Source: Lasioglossum baleicum (Eukaryota; Arthropoda; Insecta; Hymenoptera; Halictidae). From it: a stretch of DNA of 64,000 nt. Shown in pieces: positions 53,342 to 64,000 of the stretch. The notes beneath the pieces are model-generated. The model was not told the origin of the DNA. It saw only the letters and a program-made list of their open reading frames with translations, and did not search any database. Position 1 is the first letter of the stretch; each line of letters starts with the position of its first letter. Both the position numbers and the translations under genes were made by a program. The stretch is taken from NCBI RefSeq assembly GCF_051020765.1, contig NC_134930.1, positions 12,214,001 through 12,278,000 of the forward strand, read 5' to 3'.

Positions 53342-53803
53342 TACAATAAAATTTCACTTTTCCCAGATTATAATTGGCAAAATGAGTCAGCACTATCTCA
53401 AATAATAAGAGTGAAGTAAAAATGAACGAGTGATAAAGCAAAATATATATTACAGTTACAGTTACCATAAAAATTTCTACAGAATAAGATGCGGATAAGA
53501 TACTAATACTTCAGCTTCGCGGCACTGCAACCTCTCGACAGACTATAGCACTTTGCCCACTATCGTCATCTGGTAGATGAATTAATCTTGAAACACGGCA
53601 TGTTATCTGAAGCCGGGTCTATAAGTATATATGGTCTAAGATTCGAGTGCAGAAAGGTGGTCCGAAAATAGCGCGGGATGCACGTAGGCCCGCGCCAGCC
53701 AATTGTTTCTCGTCGGAGTCGCGAAAATGATCGGACTCGCACGCACGCAAAATTGAGCGTCACTGTCCAATTTACGATTTATCTGTCGTGACGTGCACGC
53801 CGT
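53342..53803. other. Gene-free stretch
   Basis: No exon or repeat recognised; CpG rises after 53500. Confidence 0.3.
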
Positions 53804-53852
53804 ATGCATACATGCATGCATGCATGCGAGCGAGCGAGCGAGCGAGCGAGCG
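53804..53852. repeat. Compound (TGCA)n(GAGC)n microsatellite
   Basis: CATGCATGCATGCATGC passes directly into GAGCGAGCGAGCGAGC. The 74-codon frame starting in it is artefactual. Confidence 0.92.
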
Positions 53853-54236
53853 CGATAACGCAGTGCAGTTGGGTCGATGCATTATGCAGTTTTCCGTGCG
53901 TCCATTATATTTTTAGACCTTTACGATTGCAAGGTTACGCTTGTAACGCTGCGTTCCTCGTTAACTGCGATTTTTCCGCGGCAATCGCCGCCCTGCCAGC
54001 TGACCGGATGAGAATTTCGCGCTCCTAGAAATCGCTCGCCGTGATAGCCGATTTCATTTCGCGTTCGATCGAACGGTCTCCCTGGATCCTTGATAGATCC
54101 GGCCGCGGAGAGATCGCTAGCGATCCGCTACGTTCCGCCAAACTCAATCCTTACGTAGCCAAGTAAAATATATGGATTATGTAAAACCTTTTGTATTTAA
54201 CATTATTTGCTCAAATTCGAATTTTAATACTATAAA
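53853..54236. other. CpG-rich stretch without assignable exon
   Basis: CpG-rich to about 54140, then AT-rich. No recognised domain. Confidence 0.3.
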
Positions 54237-54240
54237 TTAA

Positions 54241-54445
54241 CCTTTGCAAGGTAATGTGGGGTCTCAGAGACCCTCTCTTAGAGACTTGTATATGAATAAA
54301 ATTAAATCTGTTCGTTTACTTTTTATCCTGTGCTATTCTTTATCCCAAATTTATTAAAAACGAGGGTATTTATGAAATTCGTTTGTCGAGGTCTAAGAGA
54401 TCCCACCTTACTATTTATGTGTTATTAGACCTTACCTTGCAATGG
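54241..54445. mobile_element. piggyBac-like TTAA MITE
   Basis: CCTTTGCAAGGTAATGTGGG then GTCTCAGAGACC at the left; right complement begins CCATTGCAAGGTAAGGTC. TTAA at 54237-54240 and 54446-54449. 205 bp. Confidence 0.85.
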
Positions 54446-54610
54446 TTAATATATTAGCGAGCAAAGGATGGACATTCAGAGAAATTTTGTAATACTTTTA
54501 GAGAAACATTTACAAAATGTTGAAAGAAATGCAGTAAATGGGTACCCGGTTGGCTACACAACGGTTGTCTCCTGTGGACCGGACAAAGAATCGATTTATT
54601 TTTTTTTAAC

Positions 54611-54660
54611 ACTATACCTATCACCACCGATCAAAATGACCGATTCCAGATATTTTATTT
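54611..54660. mobile_element. Fragment of CACTAGAACTACC-type TTAA element
   Basis: TTAACACTATACCTATCACC and the following CGATCAAAATGACCGA resemble the start of the 33.59-kb and 46.1-kb elements. A related AAGCAATGTTTGCCAGTTAC block lies near 55157 (compare GGCAATGTATGCCAATTGCG at 46281), so a decayed element of about 570 bp may span 54611-55190. Confidence 0.45.
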
Positions 54661-55750
54661 TACAATTATTAAAATAATAAAAATGACTTCATAAGAAATG
54701 ATTGTACAGATATCTTTAGTAGAGCACGTATTACAGTAGGAGCCGCACAAAGTTTAAATAAAATCAATCTAGTCATTTTTATAAGGGAACATGATCGGTT
54801 ACTTTCAAGACTCGATACGTTTAGTCTTAATTGTATTTTTCAAAGTAAATCTGGCGATGCCAGTCAACTTTACACGTACTTTCTTCACCTGGCGTAGATA
54901 AAATCGAAAACACAACATGGCCGGTTCTCTGAAATTTTGGTAAGCTACACACACTACTGCTTGCGTCGGTTCCAAAATCATATTTTTATTTAGATTATCG
55001 AGAAAAGGGTGACGTCTTCCGGAATTTGCAATTTAAGATTGTTTGCCAATTTTCAGGATGAATTATTTATTTTGGTAGGAGTGATAGCGATAAAAACGCT
55101 AGTCTCACCACGATCGAAGGACCGGTTGTGGAAAATAATAGTATGATTTTTAAAAAGCAATGTTTGCCAGTTACGTTTAGTGCTTGTTGACTTTTTTGTT
55201 GTAGTTAAATATTATTTCTAATCGTCTACGCCACTGAAATGCATTTTTTAAACATGTATTTATTGCGGACGAGAAGGAACCAAGAAACAAGTAATTAAAG
55301 TTACATGAACAATTGATCTGTACGACAAATCTGGTTCATAAGGTGTCCACACTCGTATAGATAAGGAAATGTCTTGCAGTTTCTATGACAGATGATTAGA
55401 TAAACATTTTTATCAAAAGAAAACTTCCAACTTTGAAGAAAATTATTATTACTGCCTGAAAAAATGTCAGTATATTCTTCGAATGTTGATTGATAATTGC
55501 ACCAACATTGGAAATAGTCAATACTGTTTTTTCTTTTATGTAAGTGTCACACCGGAACGACCCCTTAAACCGCACGAATGTTTAAAAGGATAGAGGATTG
55601 TTTGTTGGCAAGCTTGAGAATCAACTTCTATTGACCTAATTGGAACTGATAAGACATTCATTGGAAACGTCACTGATTGCTTTTTGCTACTGAACCAGTG
55701 AAAGTTAGGAGCACAATTGAGGAGACTTTGCTAAATGTAGATCAATTATA
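54661..55750. other. Gene-free stretch
   Basis: AT-rich. No exon supported. Confidence 0.35.
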
Positions 55751-55830
55751 GATGTTCTATTATCTGCTTGTATTATTCTGTATGCTCTATTATCTGATTC
55801 TATTATTCTGGATGTTCTATTATCTGATTA
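55751..55830. repeat. 30-bp minisatellite, about 2.7 copies
   Basis: Unit GATGTTCTATTATCTGCTTG + TATTATTCTG; second copy from 55781 with four changes; partial third from 55811. Confidence 0.9.
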
Positions 55831-56770
55831 TTTGCTCCCTAATTAGTAAACTACAATACTTTAAAATTAATTCGAGAAGTATGCCAATTATCATATACAC
55901 CAATCGATTCATTTATAATTGTTTAACCTAATTGTGAAATACATTATCCGATTGCGAACCTCTGGAAATGAATTTAATAATGGTATCGGAAATCACACAG
56001 CTTAAATCGTTTGTTTCTATGAAGACGAATTTTCAAATTTGTGTCACTTGAGCCGAACAATGTCCTTCCACGATGGATTAAATCAATTGCAGTTGAATGC
56101 TTAACAACCTGATGGTCTTAGAATAAATTTTTGCATGATAAAAAAAGCTGCAACGATATTCAAAAAGAATTATACAAAAATGTAGAACGAAGAAGAATTG
56201 TAGAATTCAACATTTCATTGATAATAATCACGCAATTACTACACCCGGCCCAAAACAATACTCGAAACACACTGTCCAGCTATAATTGCACCGGTTCTCG
56301 ATCAATATTTTGATTACCAAATTATGAGAAGATTATTTCGTGAACACGTGCTTAATTGGTGAAATGTGTAATTTTGCGATATTAACGAAACCCATATAAC
56401 GATGTGACCAAGTTCTACGAAATAATTCCACAAAATCGGGCGCGTTCATCCGGAAGGGCGTGTTGTGCACGCAGCAAAGCGTGTAAAATTGAAATCTCTT
56501 CGAAATTAATCGGAATGTTTAATAAAACTTGGCAATTCAAGCTTCAATCGAGTCTTACGAAGTTGCTATGTCTTTCATATGATTATATTAGAGTGGACAA
56601 ATTTTAAAGTGTAAAAAAATAATCGTTGAGACGAACATTGACGTACCAAGATGATTTTTCTTCACACGAAATGGTTACATATTTTCGTCAAAACCACGTA
56701 GGTTTTCTGAAAAATCGACGAGTAAGACATTGTCTTCGATTATGTACTCCTGAGAATTCGCACTAAAAAT
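55831..56770. other. Gene-free stretch
   Basis: Frames of 60 and 67 codons at 56131-56313 and 56404-56607 are lysine/asparagine- and arginine-rich and unrecognised. Confidence 0.3.
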
Positions 56771-57329
56771 TGTCATCCATTTTATCTTTAAATTTAACGG
56801 ATCGTTAGACTGCGGATCTTTATGCGAAGTAAACATTGTCTTCATCAATTACAATGCATAGAAACTATATAAAACTGTCTTTCTATTTCGAACAACTTTA
56901 ATAAATTGAAAAAAAGAAATATATGGACGTTCTTAAATTGTCTTATTGTTTTTACTGTTTTAACCCTAGGACAGCGGATCATTTTTATAATTATGAGACA
57001 GACTGCTATATTTATCAATTTTTCAGACACATTTTTAAAGGTCTTCTCGTAGACACGTCGGTCAAAATAGACCCAGGCTCTGCTATCAGAGGGTCTCATC
57101 CATTTCGTCTTTAAACTTAACTGATAATTCGACTGCGGATCTTTGTGCAAAATAGAAATCGTCTTGGACAATTATAGGGCACCGAAACCATGTAAAATTT
57201 TTTTTCTGTTTTGAACAATTTCAATAAATTGAAGATAACACGTGGACGTTGTTAAATTGTCTTAATGTTTTTACTGTTTTAAATTACATCCACTCATTTT
57301 TGTCATAAATGCATAAAATCCGTAGTGTA
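56771..57329. repeat. Tandem duplication carrying a TAGACTGCGGAT MITE
   Basis: Unit 1 (from 56771) and unit 2 (from about 57095) share TCATCCATTT, TCTTTAAA(T/C)TTAAC, then GACTGCGGATCTTT, CAATTATA/CAATTACA and GTTTTTACTGTTTTAA. The MITE (56806-56955 and 57129-57329) and its left flank are both repeated, so DNA was duplicated after the MITE inserted. Unit 1 is broken at 56960 by unrelated sequence starting CCCTAGGACAGCGGATC after TTAA; unit 2 ends normally with AATGCATAAAATCCGTAGTG. Confidence 0.75.
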
Positions 57330-57355
57330 CTGATCACATTTTACACGTGAGATAA

Positions 57356-57863
57356 TTGAAACAAATACAGAGTGCTGTGCGATGTAATCGGAGAGAAATA
57401 GGACGTTTCACAACACCAAAAATTGGTGGAGGACTCCAAGGCTCCATATCGACATTTGAAGATTCGAGGTGTCTACGCAAAAGTGGTCCTCGGGTGGATG
57501 TGCACTTGAGAGAGCAGAACTCTGCAAGTTTTATGCTGCATGTCCACGCGGGATCAATTCTTTCAGATCGAAATATTACTGTTCAGAGTAAGACTATCGA
57601 TAGGACGTATGCATCTATACTCGAGGGTAGGATCGACAACCATTGCAGAAACAGCGATCGAAAAGCTGCTCTCATTGTCAGATCTGGGTCCATTAGATAG
57701 TTCTATTCTTGGGTCAAGTTTGGGAACATCGATTACTGGAATAAATGCTTTCAGACAGCAATTAGTATGTCTGGCTAATGCTTTCTCACAGCGTAAAGTC
57801 GAGCACATGCATTTAATCATCGAGCTGAAGGATTCTATATTCAATTCGCAATTTACTCATTGA
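57356..57863 (+). pseudogene. Unrecognised coding-like stretch, possibly a decayed exon
   Basis: Two overlapping forward frames (57356-57700 and 57540-57863) cover AT/GC-balanced DNA. The second ends with ALNAFSQRK-like sequence (INAFRQQLVCLANAFSQRKV) and a normal stop before a T-rich run. A frame change near 57500-57540 would be needed to use both. I do not recognise a family. Confidence 0.2.
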
Positions 57864-58477
57864 TTTCCCCTTTTTTTCGTACAACGTCAATCTCGGAGCC
57901 AATTCGTTATAATTCGACTGCGGATTTTATGCATTTAGGACGAAAATGAGTAGGTGTAATCTAAAACAGGACAATGATTAAATGAGTTTAACAATATCGA
58001 TTTTTAATATATGTATGAAGTAAAAATTGATGTAGAAAAGTATGTAGTCATAATACGTTGCGAGAATCATGTAATACAATTACGATCATTTGAAATGATT
58101 GCACAAAAATTACGCTGTATATTTTTTAAACGAAATCAACCGCGTAATCAGATAATGTTTTATCTAAAGAGATCATCGCAAAACGAGATACCTATCAGAT
58201 CAATAAATTGTTTAAAGGCGACTATATATACGTATCTTTCGTGGCAGTAAGTGTACAGTCTATTTAAACGATTCTTTATTTTTGAAAATAATATACTGAA
58301 CCGTGCTCACTATGATTTCCTTGCAATTGCCACAAATATTCGAGTTACTTCGACCACGGTTTAAGAGAAGCAGCACAGATGCGGTCATTATGTAGTACAC
58401 AGCTAAGTGTCCGCATTCGGTCCCGACTGACAGAATCTGGAGCTTTATCGCTCAAACATTTCGAATAGTGTAATCAG
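57864..58477. other. Gene-free stretch with MITE left-end fragment
   Basis: CGACTGCGGATTTTATGCAT at about 57913, followed by AAAATGAGTAGGTGTAATCT, is a left part of the TAGACTGCGGAT family. The right end is missing. The rest has no recognised content. Confidence 0.45.
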
Positions 58478-58679
58478 TAGACAGCGGATCTTTATGCATT
58501 TATGAAGAAATTGGTTGGGCGAAATATAAATCAGTAAAAGATTTTAAAAATTCGAGAACGTTGTAACGTTGCTTTTAATGTAACAAAGTCGTTGAGGGGT
58601 GAGATCAATATTTATTTTATTCCTGCTTCTCGCAATCAATGCAGAACATTTTCATTTTGCATAAAGATCCGGGAGTCTA
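58478..58679. mobile_element. TAGACTGCGGAT-family MITE, full copy
   Basis: TAGACAGCGGATCTTTATGC to GCATAAAGATCCGGGAGTC. About 202 bp. Confidence 0.82.
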
Positions 58680-59808
58680 GTAATAGGTATTAAATATCCG
58701 TAGTTGGGACCGAATACGGACGCTTAAGTGGGGAAATGGCTTCTGCGAGTTCAACTGAATATAGCGGTACTGATCGATCAATCGAAAACATTTCAAACGA
58801 TCGGCTCGAAGCTCAGTCCGAGGTCCCATTATTTGCGAATTGGGCAGACACTTAAGCGTGCAGAAGAGCGGACGCTTAAAGAAATCGTAGTGCAAGGGGT
58901 TAAGTGTCCACTACTGTACGTAGAGAACGCGACGATTCAAATGAAGAAAAGATCGTAACAGGATACACATCAGCCGTCAAAGAGCCGTCGGTGCTCGGAC
59001 CTGATTAAAACGAAGAGAGGATTGAAAAAGGTGAACTAGGACGTCCAAAAAAGAAAAGGAAAAGAAACGAAGAAGAATGAGACCTTCGGCAAAGCGGTCG
59101 TAAAAGTGAAAGAGCGAATTGCAGCGAAGTTCGGATTCGCGAACTTCGCTAATCCTTTCTGAAATCGAGTCTGGCGGATTGCTCGGGACTACGAGCGTCG
59201 AATAAAAGAGAAATAAAGAACGGTGAACGAATCGAAGGAAGAGAGGGAAGGGGAAAGAAGGATCAAACGGTGAAACAGGACGGAGGCGCGTCTGAGCCAT
59301 GGCGTCCACGTCCGTTTCTAGGGCGAAGACGGTGGGAAATTAATATTCACGTTTCGTCGTAGACGAGGCCGAAATCGTGCGCGATGGGTTCGCCTATCGA
59401 TTAATCGATAAAGGCGCGAGGTCTCGTGGCCAATTCCTTCGGTGCAGTCAGGGGCCTCCGTATGGAACACGATGAATATTTCAGAGATCGATCGATTTCA
59501 AGCGGCTCCGTCCGCGAGGGTTTCTCCCGAGACGGAGCTGGAATGTAACTGGCAACTAAACGTACAAGGTGTTGTGGAAAAAAGATTACAGTCGTCCCAA
59601 ACTGCTCGAGAGTTTCATGGCAATTGCGAAAAATTCACTCCGAGAAGCGGCTGAACGATTTGAACACGCACTGTGGTCCACGACGTCGCTTTACCAGCTC
59701 AAGGCTGGTTTCATTTTGTACAGAGAAGCCATTTGAACGGAACTCATTTGAGGACAAATGGTTTCTAATATAGATGATGTTTATTGCGTTTGAGATATCG
59801 CTCATTAC
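58680..59808. other. Gene-free stretch, CpG-rich at 59280-59540
   Basis: An ATG in strong context (GAGCCATGGCG, 59299) opens only 13 codons to a stop. A further short frame starts at about 59461 (MEHDEYFRDRSISSGSVREG). Either could be a first exon, but neither has a convincing donor. Confidence 0.25.
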
Positions 59809-60011
59809 TAAACTGTGGATTATTCTGCATTTATAGCAAAATTGAGTAGATGAAGTTCAAAGTTGTAGGAAAACTTCAAAAATTGAAAATGTATATTTAT
59901 GATTTCTCATCTGTTAAAATTATTAAGGGAAGAAATGACATTTTCTGTTTGGTTTCTATTTCTTGCAATCGATACAGAATAGTTTTATTTTGTATAAAGA
60001 TCAGCAGTATA
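59809..60011. mobile_element. TAGACTGCGGAT-family MITE, diverged
   Basis: TAAACTGTGGATTATTCTGC to TTGTATAAAGATCAGCAGTA. The interior AATTGAGTAGATGAAGTTCA and TTCTTGCAATCGATACAGA match the relic at 8561-8776. Confidence 0.7.
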
Positions 60012-61185
60012 CTCATTCTTTACCTCAATTACAACAGAATGGAGAAAAATAGAGTAGGATTGTTAAAGAATGAAAGAAATTTCTAAAATTATTTCTTACA
60101 ACAGATGAAGACCACTTTTATATTGCATAAAGTTTCGCCAGTAGTGATTTATGCTAACCTATTGGAAATATAAAGGCATAGAAACTTTGTCTGAACACTT
60201 TTCTTTAATTTAAAAAGGATCTTTTCTGAACCTGCGAAAACTGTATTCAAGGAGCACAAGTTTTATCTGACAAATATTGCTAGTAATGATGAAACAGGAT
60301 GCGAACTTGTTAATTTCACTGAGAAGCATCAATTTATGTATGAATTTATGTTTTCTCTAATCGAAAGGAATTCACTTAACTTCATACTTTATTAAAAAGT
60401 TTCCGATAAATATCTTCTGCTTCATTGTGTAGCGATAACTCTACTCCGATCTTTCTGTGAGTTAATGTAATCAATTAAAACTGTTAATAGAAGCAAGTTT
60501 TTGAGAAATTTAAAATGCATATGAAACATTACTATTCTTTTGTGTGCTAAATCATTAAGATCCTTAAGATACTCGCGGAAACTGCGAGTGTGCTTCGCAG
60601 CCAGGTGCACGAACGAAATTAGAGTACAAATAGGTGTGTAATGCTCCGACTTTTCACTTTCTTATCGTCGTCTGCTTCGGAAAAGAAAGCTGGAGAATAC
60701 TACTCATGCGAATGCATAACATTTCGGCCATTACTCGAGAAACAATCTGTTCTCTCTCCGATGCCCTCGTGATTGTTCCTTCAGTTTATTTTCTTACGAT
60801 GGAATGTGCTTCTGAGTATGTTTATTTCCGATAGCTAGAATTATTTGAACTTTGAAGGTTTGAGTAAAGTACGTGCTTCTCGATCATTATTATTTGCTCG
60901 TGGAACTTTATGCAAATTCACATCCTCACGGACAAATTACAAAATAGTGGCATAGCATTATTTTCTGAAAACCATTACGATGCTAGAAATGTTCAAAAAT
61001 CTTCAGTGATTCTGCAAAATAAAATCTTTATGCAAAATAAAAACTGTTCGCGTTAATTGCAGAACACAGGAACCAAACAGGAGTTTATTGTTCTCTTTCG
61101 TAGTTTTCTCAAGTTGTAAGAAATGTATCAATTTTTTAAAATCTTTTTAATACTTCATGTTACACTCACCCAGTTTTGTCATGAT
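60012..61185. other. Gene-free stretch with MITE fragments
   Basis: Right-end-like TATTGCATAAAGTTTCGCC at about 60121 and left-end-like ATCTTTATGCAAAATAAAAA at about 61022 are decayed fragments of the family. No exon. Confidence 0.35.
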
Positions 61186-61380
61186 TAGACAGCGGATCTT
61201 AATGCAAAATAAAAATTTTCTACCCGAATTGCAACAAACTGGAGTGAAATGGAAATTTATTTCTTAATAGGTTTAACAGGTTGAAAATAATATAACAATA
61301 TTCTAAAATTCTTTTTTTCTTTTACCGTTTTAAATCACACCCATTCATTGTTGTCATAAGTGCATAAAATCCACTGTCTA
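61186..61380. mobile_element. TAGACTGCGGAT-family MITE, full copy, inverted
   Basis: TAGACAGCGGATCTTAATGC to GTGCATAAAATCCACTGTCT, 195 bp. Closely similar to 23582-23778, sharing GAATTGCAACAAACTGGAGT. Confidence 0.88.
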
Positions 61381-62405
61381 GTCATAATAAATCCAGTAAT
61401 GATTTTATTGTATCGATCCGACCATTTTCTTGCGGGTATTCATGAAAAACTGAAGAATACGTTCCACGTGCGTGTCTTTGGCATAAATTTCCGCTGACGA
61501 GAATGCGATGCAAAGTAACGATTACTATCAACAGGAATAGTCTGTAATTTAGATTAGCTGGGAACGAAGCGACGCATCGTGCGGTCTTTTAAAATACCGA
61601 AACCGCGTCGCGATATCGATTTATCTATTTTAAACGGTCAAAACTGTCGACGTATATCTAATGCAGAGTTGGTTTGATAAAATGTTAAAGACAGCTCGGA
61701 AAAACGGTCCCACTTGATAGCGCGGCAACACGATGCGCCGTAGTGTGTATAATTAAATGTAAAAAGTATTAGATAAAATGTTAAACGCAACCGCGCTGTC
61801 TATGTACTTCTCTTATCGTGTTTACGCAAGGATTCCCTTCCGCCGCGTTTCCGCAACGAGGAAAATGACCAGACACGATGCGCGTATATGCATCCATGGA
61901 ATCTTCAATTTCCACGATGATCTCGATGGTCACGATGATCACGATACGACACGCGTGCTGACGCTGATTGCGATCTTATCGAAATGAATCGGAAAGAAAT
62001 AATTATGTGGATCAGTGTGAACGATACGACTCGCTCTCATTGGGAACTGCGATTGCACGAAGATGCATTAATTAAATGTATTTAATTGAACGCAAAGAAT
62101 TTTTTGGCGGAATGCATTTAAAAACATTTTTACACTCTTTTACACTGTACACTGAAAAAGAAAATATTGGAATTTTCCCACGTGATGATTTGACGAAAAT
62201 GGCAACTCCAAAAAAATATGTCTCATATGAAAGACAAAGCTACAACTTCGTAATTTCAAATTTGGATGATGTGGAAGGTTCACAACCGAGTAATCTATTC
62301 GCATTACTGCAGTTATTCGTTGGGAAATTGTTCAAAACCAGACATTATAACCGTTATAAGAGAAAATTTAACAATCATAAATGATTAAAACTGTTTTCAT
62401 TTCCG
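61381..62405. other. Gene-free stretch
   Basis: A 102-codon frame at 62076-62384 ends YNRYKRKFNNHK and is unrecognised. CACGATGAT repeats lie at about 61913-61945. Confidence 0.3.
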
Positions 62406-62515
62406 GGAACCATTACTGACGACGGGAATTTTATTTTGGTTACGAACAACCATTATCGACGACGGAAATTCATTTTTGAAAGTAAATTCCCGTCATAAAT
62501 AATGGTTACTATAAA
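62406..62515. repeat. Direct and inverted repeat of AACCATTANNGACGACGG
   Basis: AACCATTACTGACGACGGGA (62410), AACCATTATCGACGACGGAA (about 62449) and the inverted CCCGTCATAAATAATGGTTA (about 62489) lie within 110 bp. Confidence 0.75.
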
Positions 62516-64000
62516 CAGATTTTGATCTTTCATAATGGTTATCCATAATCAAGATAAATAAGTATTAATGTTTCTTAGTCCTTTCATTTTTTGAGAAATT
62601 TCATTTGGCTTCTACCTCAACAAAAATTAATCTTTTATCAACGACTCCACAGAATTTGTTAAATAATTGTTATTTTCGACCTCAGTTCAAATACTACATG
62701 AACCTGAACAGATCCCGAAATTCTACGTAATAAACAATCTTTGCGTATCATACCTCGGTGAATTATTGATGGATCGATCCACGATTAGAAACGGAACGTC
62801 CTGTGAGTAGGACTTCGTCGAATCCTCGTTTTTGAAAGTAAACGCGAGCTTCCTGTTCCTTGAACGGTTTTCGTTAACCGTATAAAACACCGTCGACATT
62901 TCGTTTGCCGATCAACGCATCCGAATAGCAGCCTACAACAGAAGAAATCGCGAACACGAAGAAAAAGGGACTGTTCGCTACCACACTTGGTTAGCTCCGT
63001 CCTACTCAACTTCTGAACCCATTTCGTCACCTCTTTTTACTCGCACTATGGACGGATACCATTCTAACATCTACAAAAAGGAATCAGGACTGTTAGCACA
63101 TTCACTGCCACATCGAACCGTATTCCTGTAACATGATTAGTATCAGAATTATTCTAACCGGACTCGACATTCAATTACTGTTTACATTTTTGTTACAGCG
63201 CACATGGTCAATTTGCTAAAAAAGTGACAAATAAACGATGCAAAGAAGAGTAATATTAAATGTTAGGTGTGTCTGTAAAAGTTTATAAATGCCAATGTCA
63301 AAGTATGAACTGAAATAATGAAATTTTTAGTTCATGGAAGGTAATCAATGCTGTTGACACACAATTTTTTGTTCGTTTAAAGTATTCGATGAAAATTCAA
63401 CTGATCATTTGAGTTTAAGAAGCTATTTTGAAATAAATCTAATTCACTGAAACTTCACTGAAAAATTTGTACTTAGTATATTAAATTATTTAATGATGAT
63501 TCAAAGAAAACACATCTTCTATTTATTAACCATCAAGTTCCTAGAGTGTATTTGTAAGAAATGATATACTCGAAATCACGTGCTAACTCAACTGACAATG
63601 TTGACTTTTAATTATAATCTATTTATAATTTTGCAAATGCTAATTTTGCACTCCACTGAAAAGATAACAACATTCTACGTACAGCTACGTATAATTAATA
63701 ACAATAATTAATTATTAAATATTATAATTAATAAACATAGGAATTCCACATTTTTGGGCAAACTGACCATCGTGAGTACAACCTCGCTCCTTTCCAAACT
63801 TCATAAATAAATCAGTAAACCGACATTATAAGTGGCAATTAATGCATTCAATCAGAAATTAGAAAATACTGCATGATATATGAATCAGCTAAGAATTAAA
63901 TTGCACTGTTATTGCTAGATCCATGTAAGTTCAACAAAGTTGTCCACAGGAATAAACAACTAGTTTACAGGTATCCGATCCACGAAGTGTAAGTCTAACT
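62516..64000. other. Gene-free stretch to window end
   Basis: AT-rich throughout apart from a short CpG-containing part at 62780-63010 with an unrecognised 81-codon reverse frame. No repeat, RNA gene or exon supported. Confidence 0.35.

Noticed and set aside
1..64000. tRNA genes
   Set aside because: I looked for B-box-like GGTTCGAATCC cores; the few partial matches lack an A box and cloverleaf pairing. A covariance-model scan would be decisive.

Overview
The window looks like insect nuclear DNA, most likely from a hymenopteran such as a bee or ant. It is AT-rich, but with scattered CpG-dense patches in which CpG is not depleted. It is packed with short DNA-transposon derivatives of kinds common in that order: mariner/Tc1 ends, TTAA-flanked piggyBac-like MITEs, and hAT and Mutator-like ends. 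There is no operon structure and no ribosome-binding-site logic. I found no complete protein-coding gene, tRNA, rRNA or CRISPR array. Nearly all the open reading frames are chance frames, mostly in CpG-rich or simple-repeat DNA. The species assignment is inference; the repeat structures are read directly from the sequence.

Layout. Positions 1-10 kb hold a GGTACCC/GACCCG-type repeat, a cluster of GTCACGTGAC palindromes, a fold-back element, a three-level transposon nest, an hAT MITE with an internal tandem repeat, a piggyBac-like MITE split by a mariner MITE, a 330-codon ORF of doubtful reality ending inside another TTAA element, and an 820-bp TIR element. Positions 10-20 kb hold a second copy of the fold-back family, an inverted-repeat complex at 13.7-14.6 kb, a 466-bp near-perfect hairpin piggyBac-like MITE, and Tc1-like MITEs. 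Positions 20-27 kb hold a gag-like pseudogene with a recognisable intron, bracketed by 65-bp direct repeats, then a mariner relic and a second large fold-back. Positions 27-30 kb hold a CpG-rich possible start region and a long tract of TA, TC and CA microsatellites that resembles UTR or intron sequence. Positions 30-36 kb hold mariner MITEs, a G13-containing fold-back and a roughly 160-bp tandem repeat.

Positions 36-43 kb hold a decayed exon resembling group III secreted phospholipase A2, two TTAA elements (one split by a Mutator-like element with an exact 9-bp target duplication), a possible first coding exon, mariner copies and a GACGTCTT-rich TIR element. Positions 43-54 kb hold microsatellites, a MITE split by a piggyBac-like MITE, an 885-bp element with CACAGTG ends, and Tc1-like and mariner MITEs. 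Positions 54-64 kb hold another TTAA element, a 30-bp minisatellite, a tandem duplication carrying a MITE, and ordinary AT-rich sequence.

One roughly 200-bp MITE family with TAGACTGCGGAT ends dominates: I count about 20 full or partial copies in both orientations. Several copies act as landing sites for other elements, so the relative order of insertion can be read from the nests. The locus is best described as intergenic or intronic DNA shaped by layered non-autonomous DNA transposons, with at least two gene relics and a few weak candidate exons.
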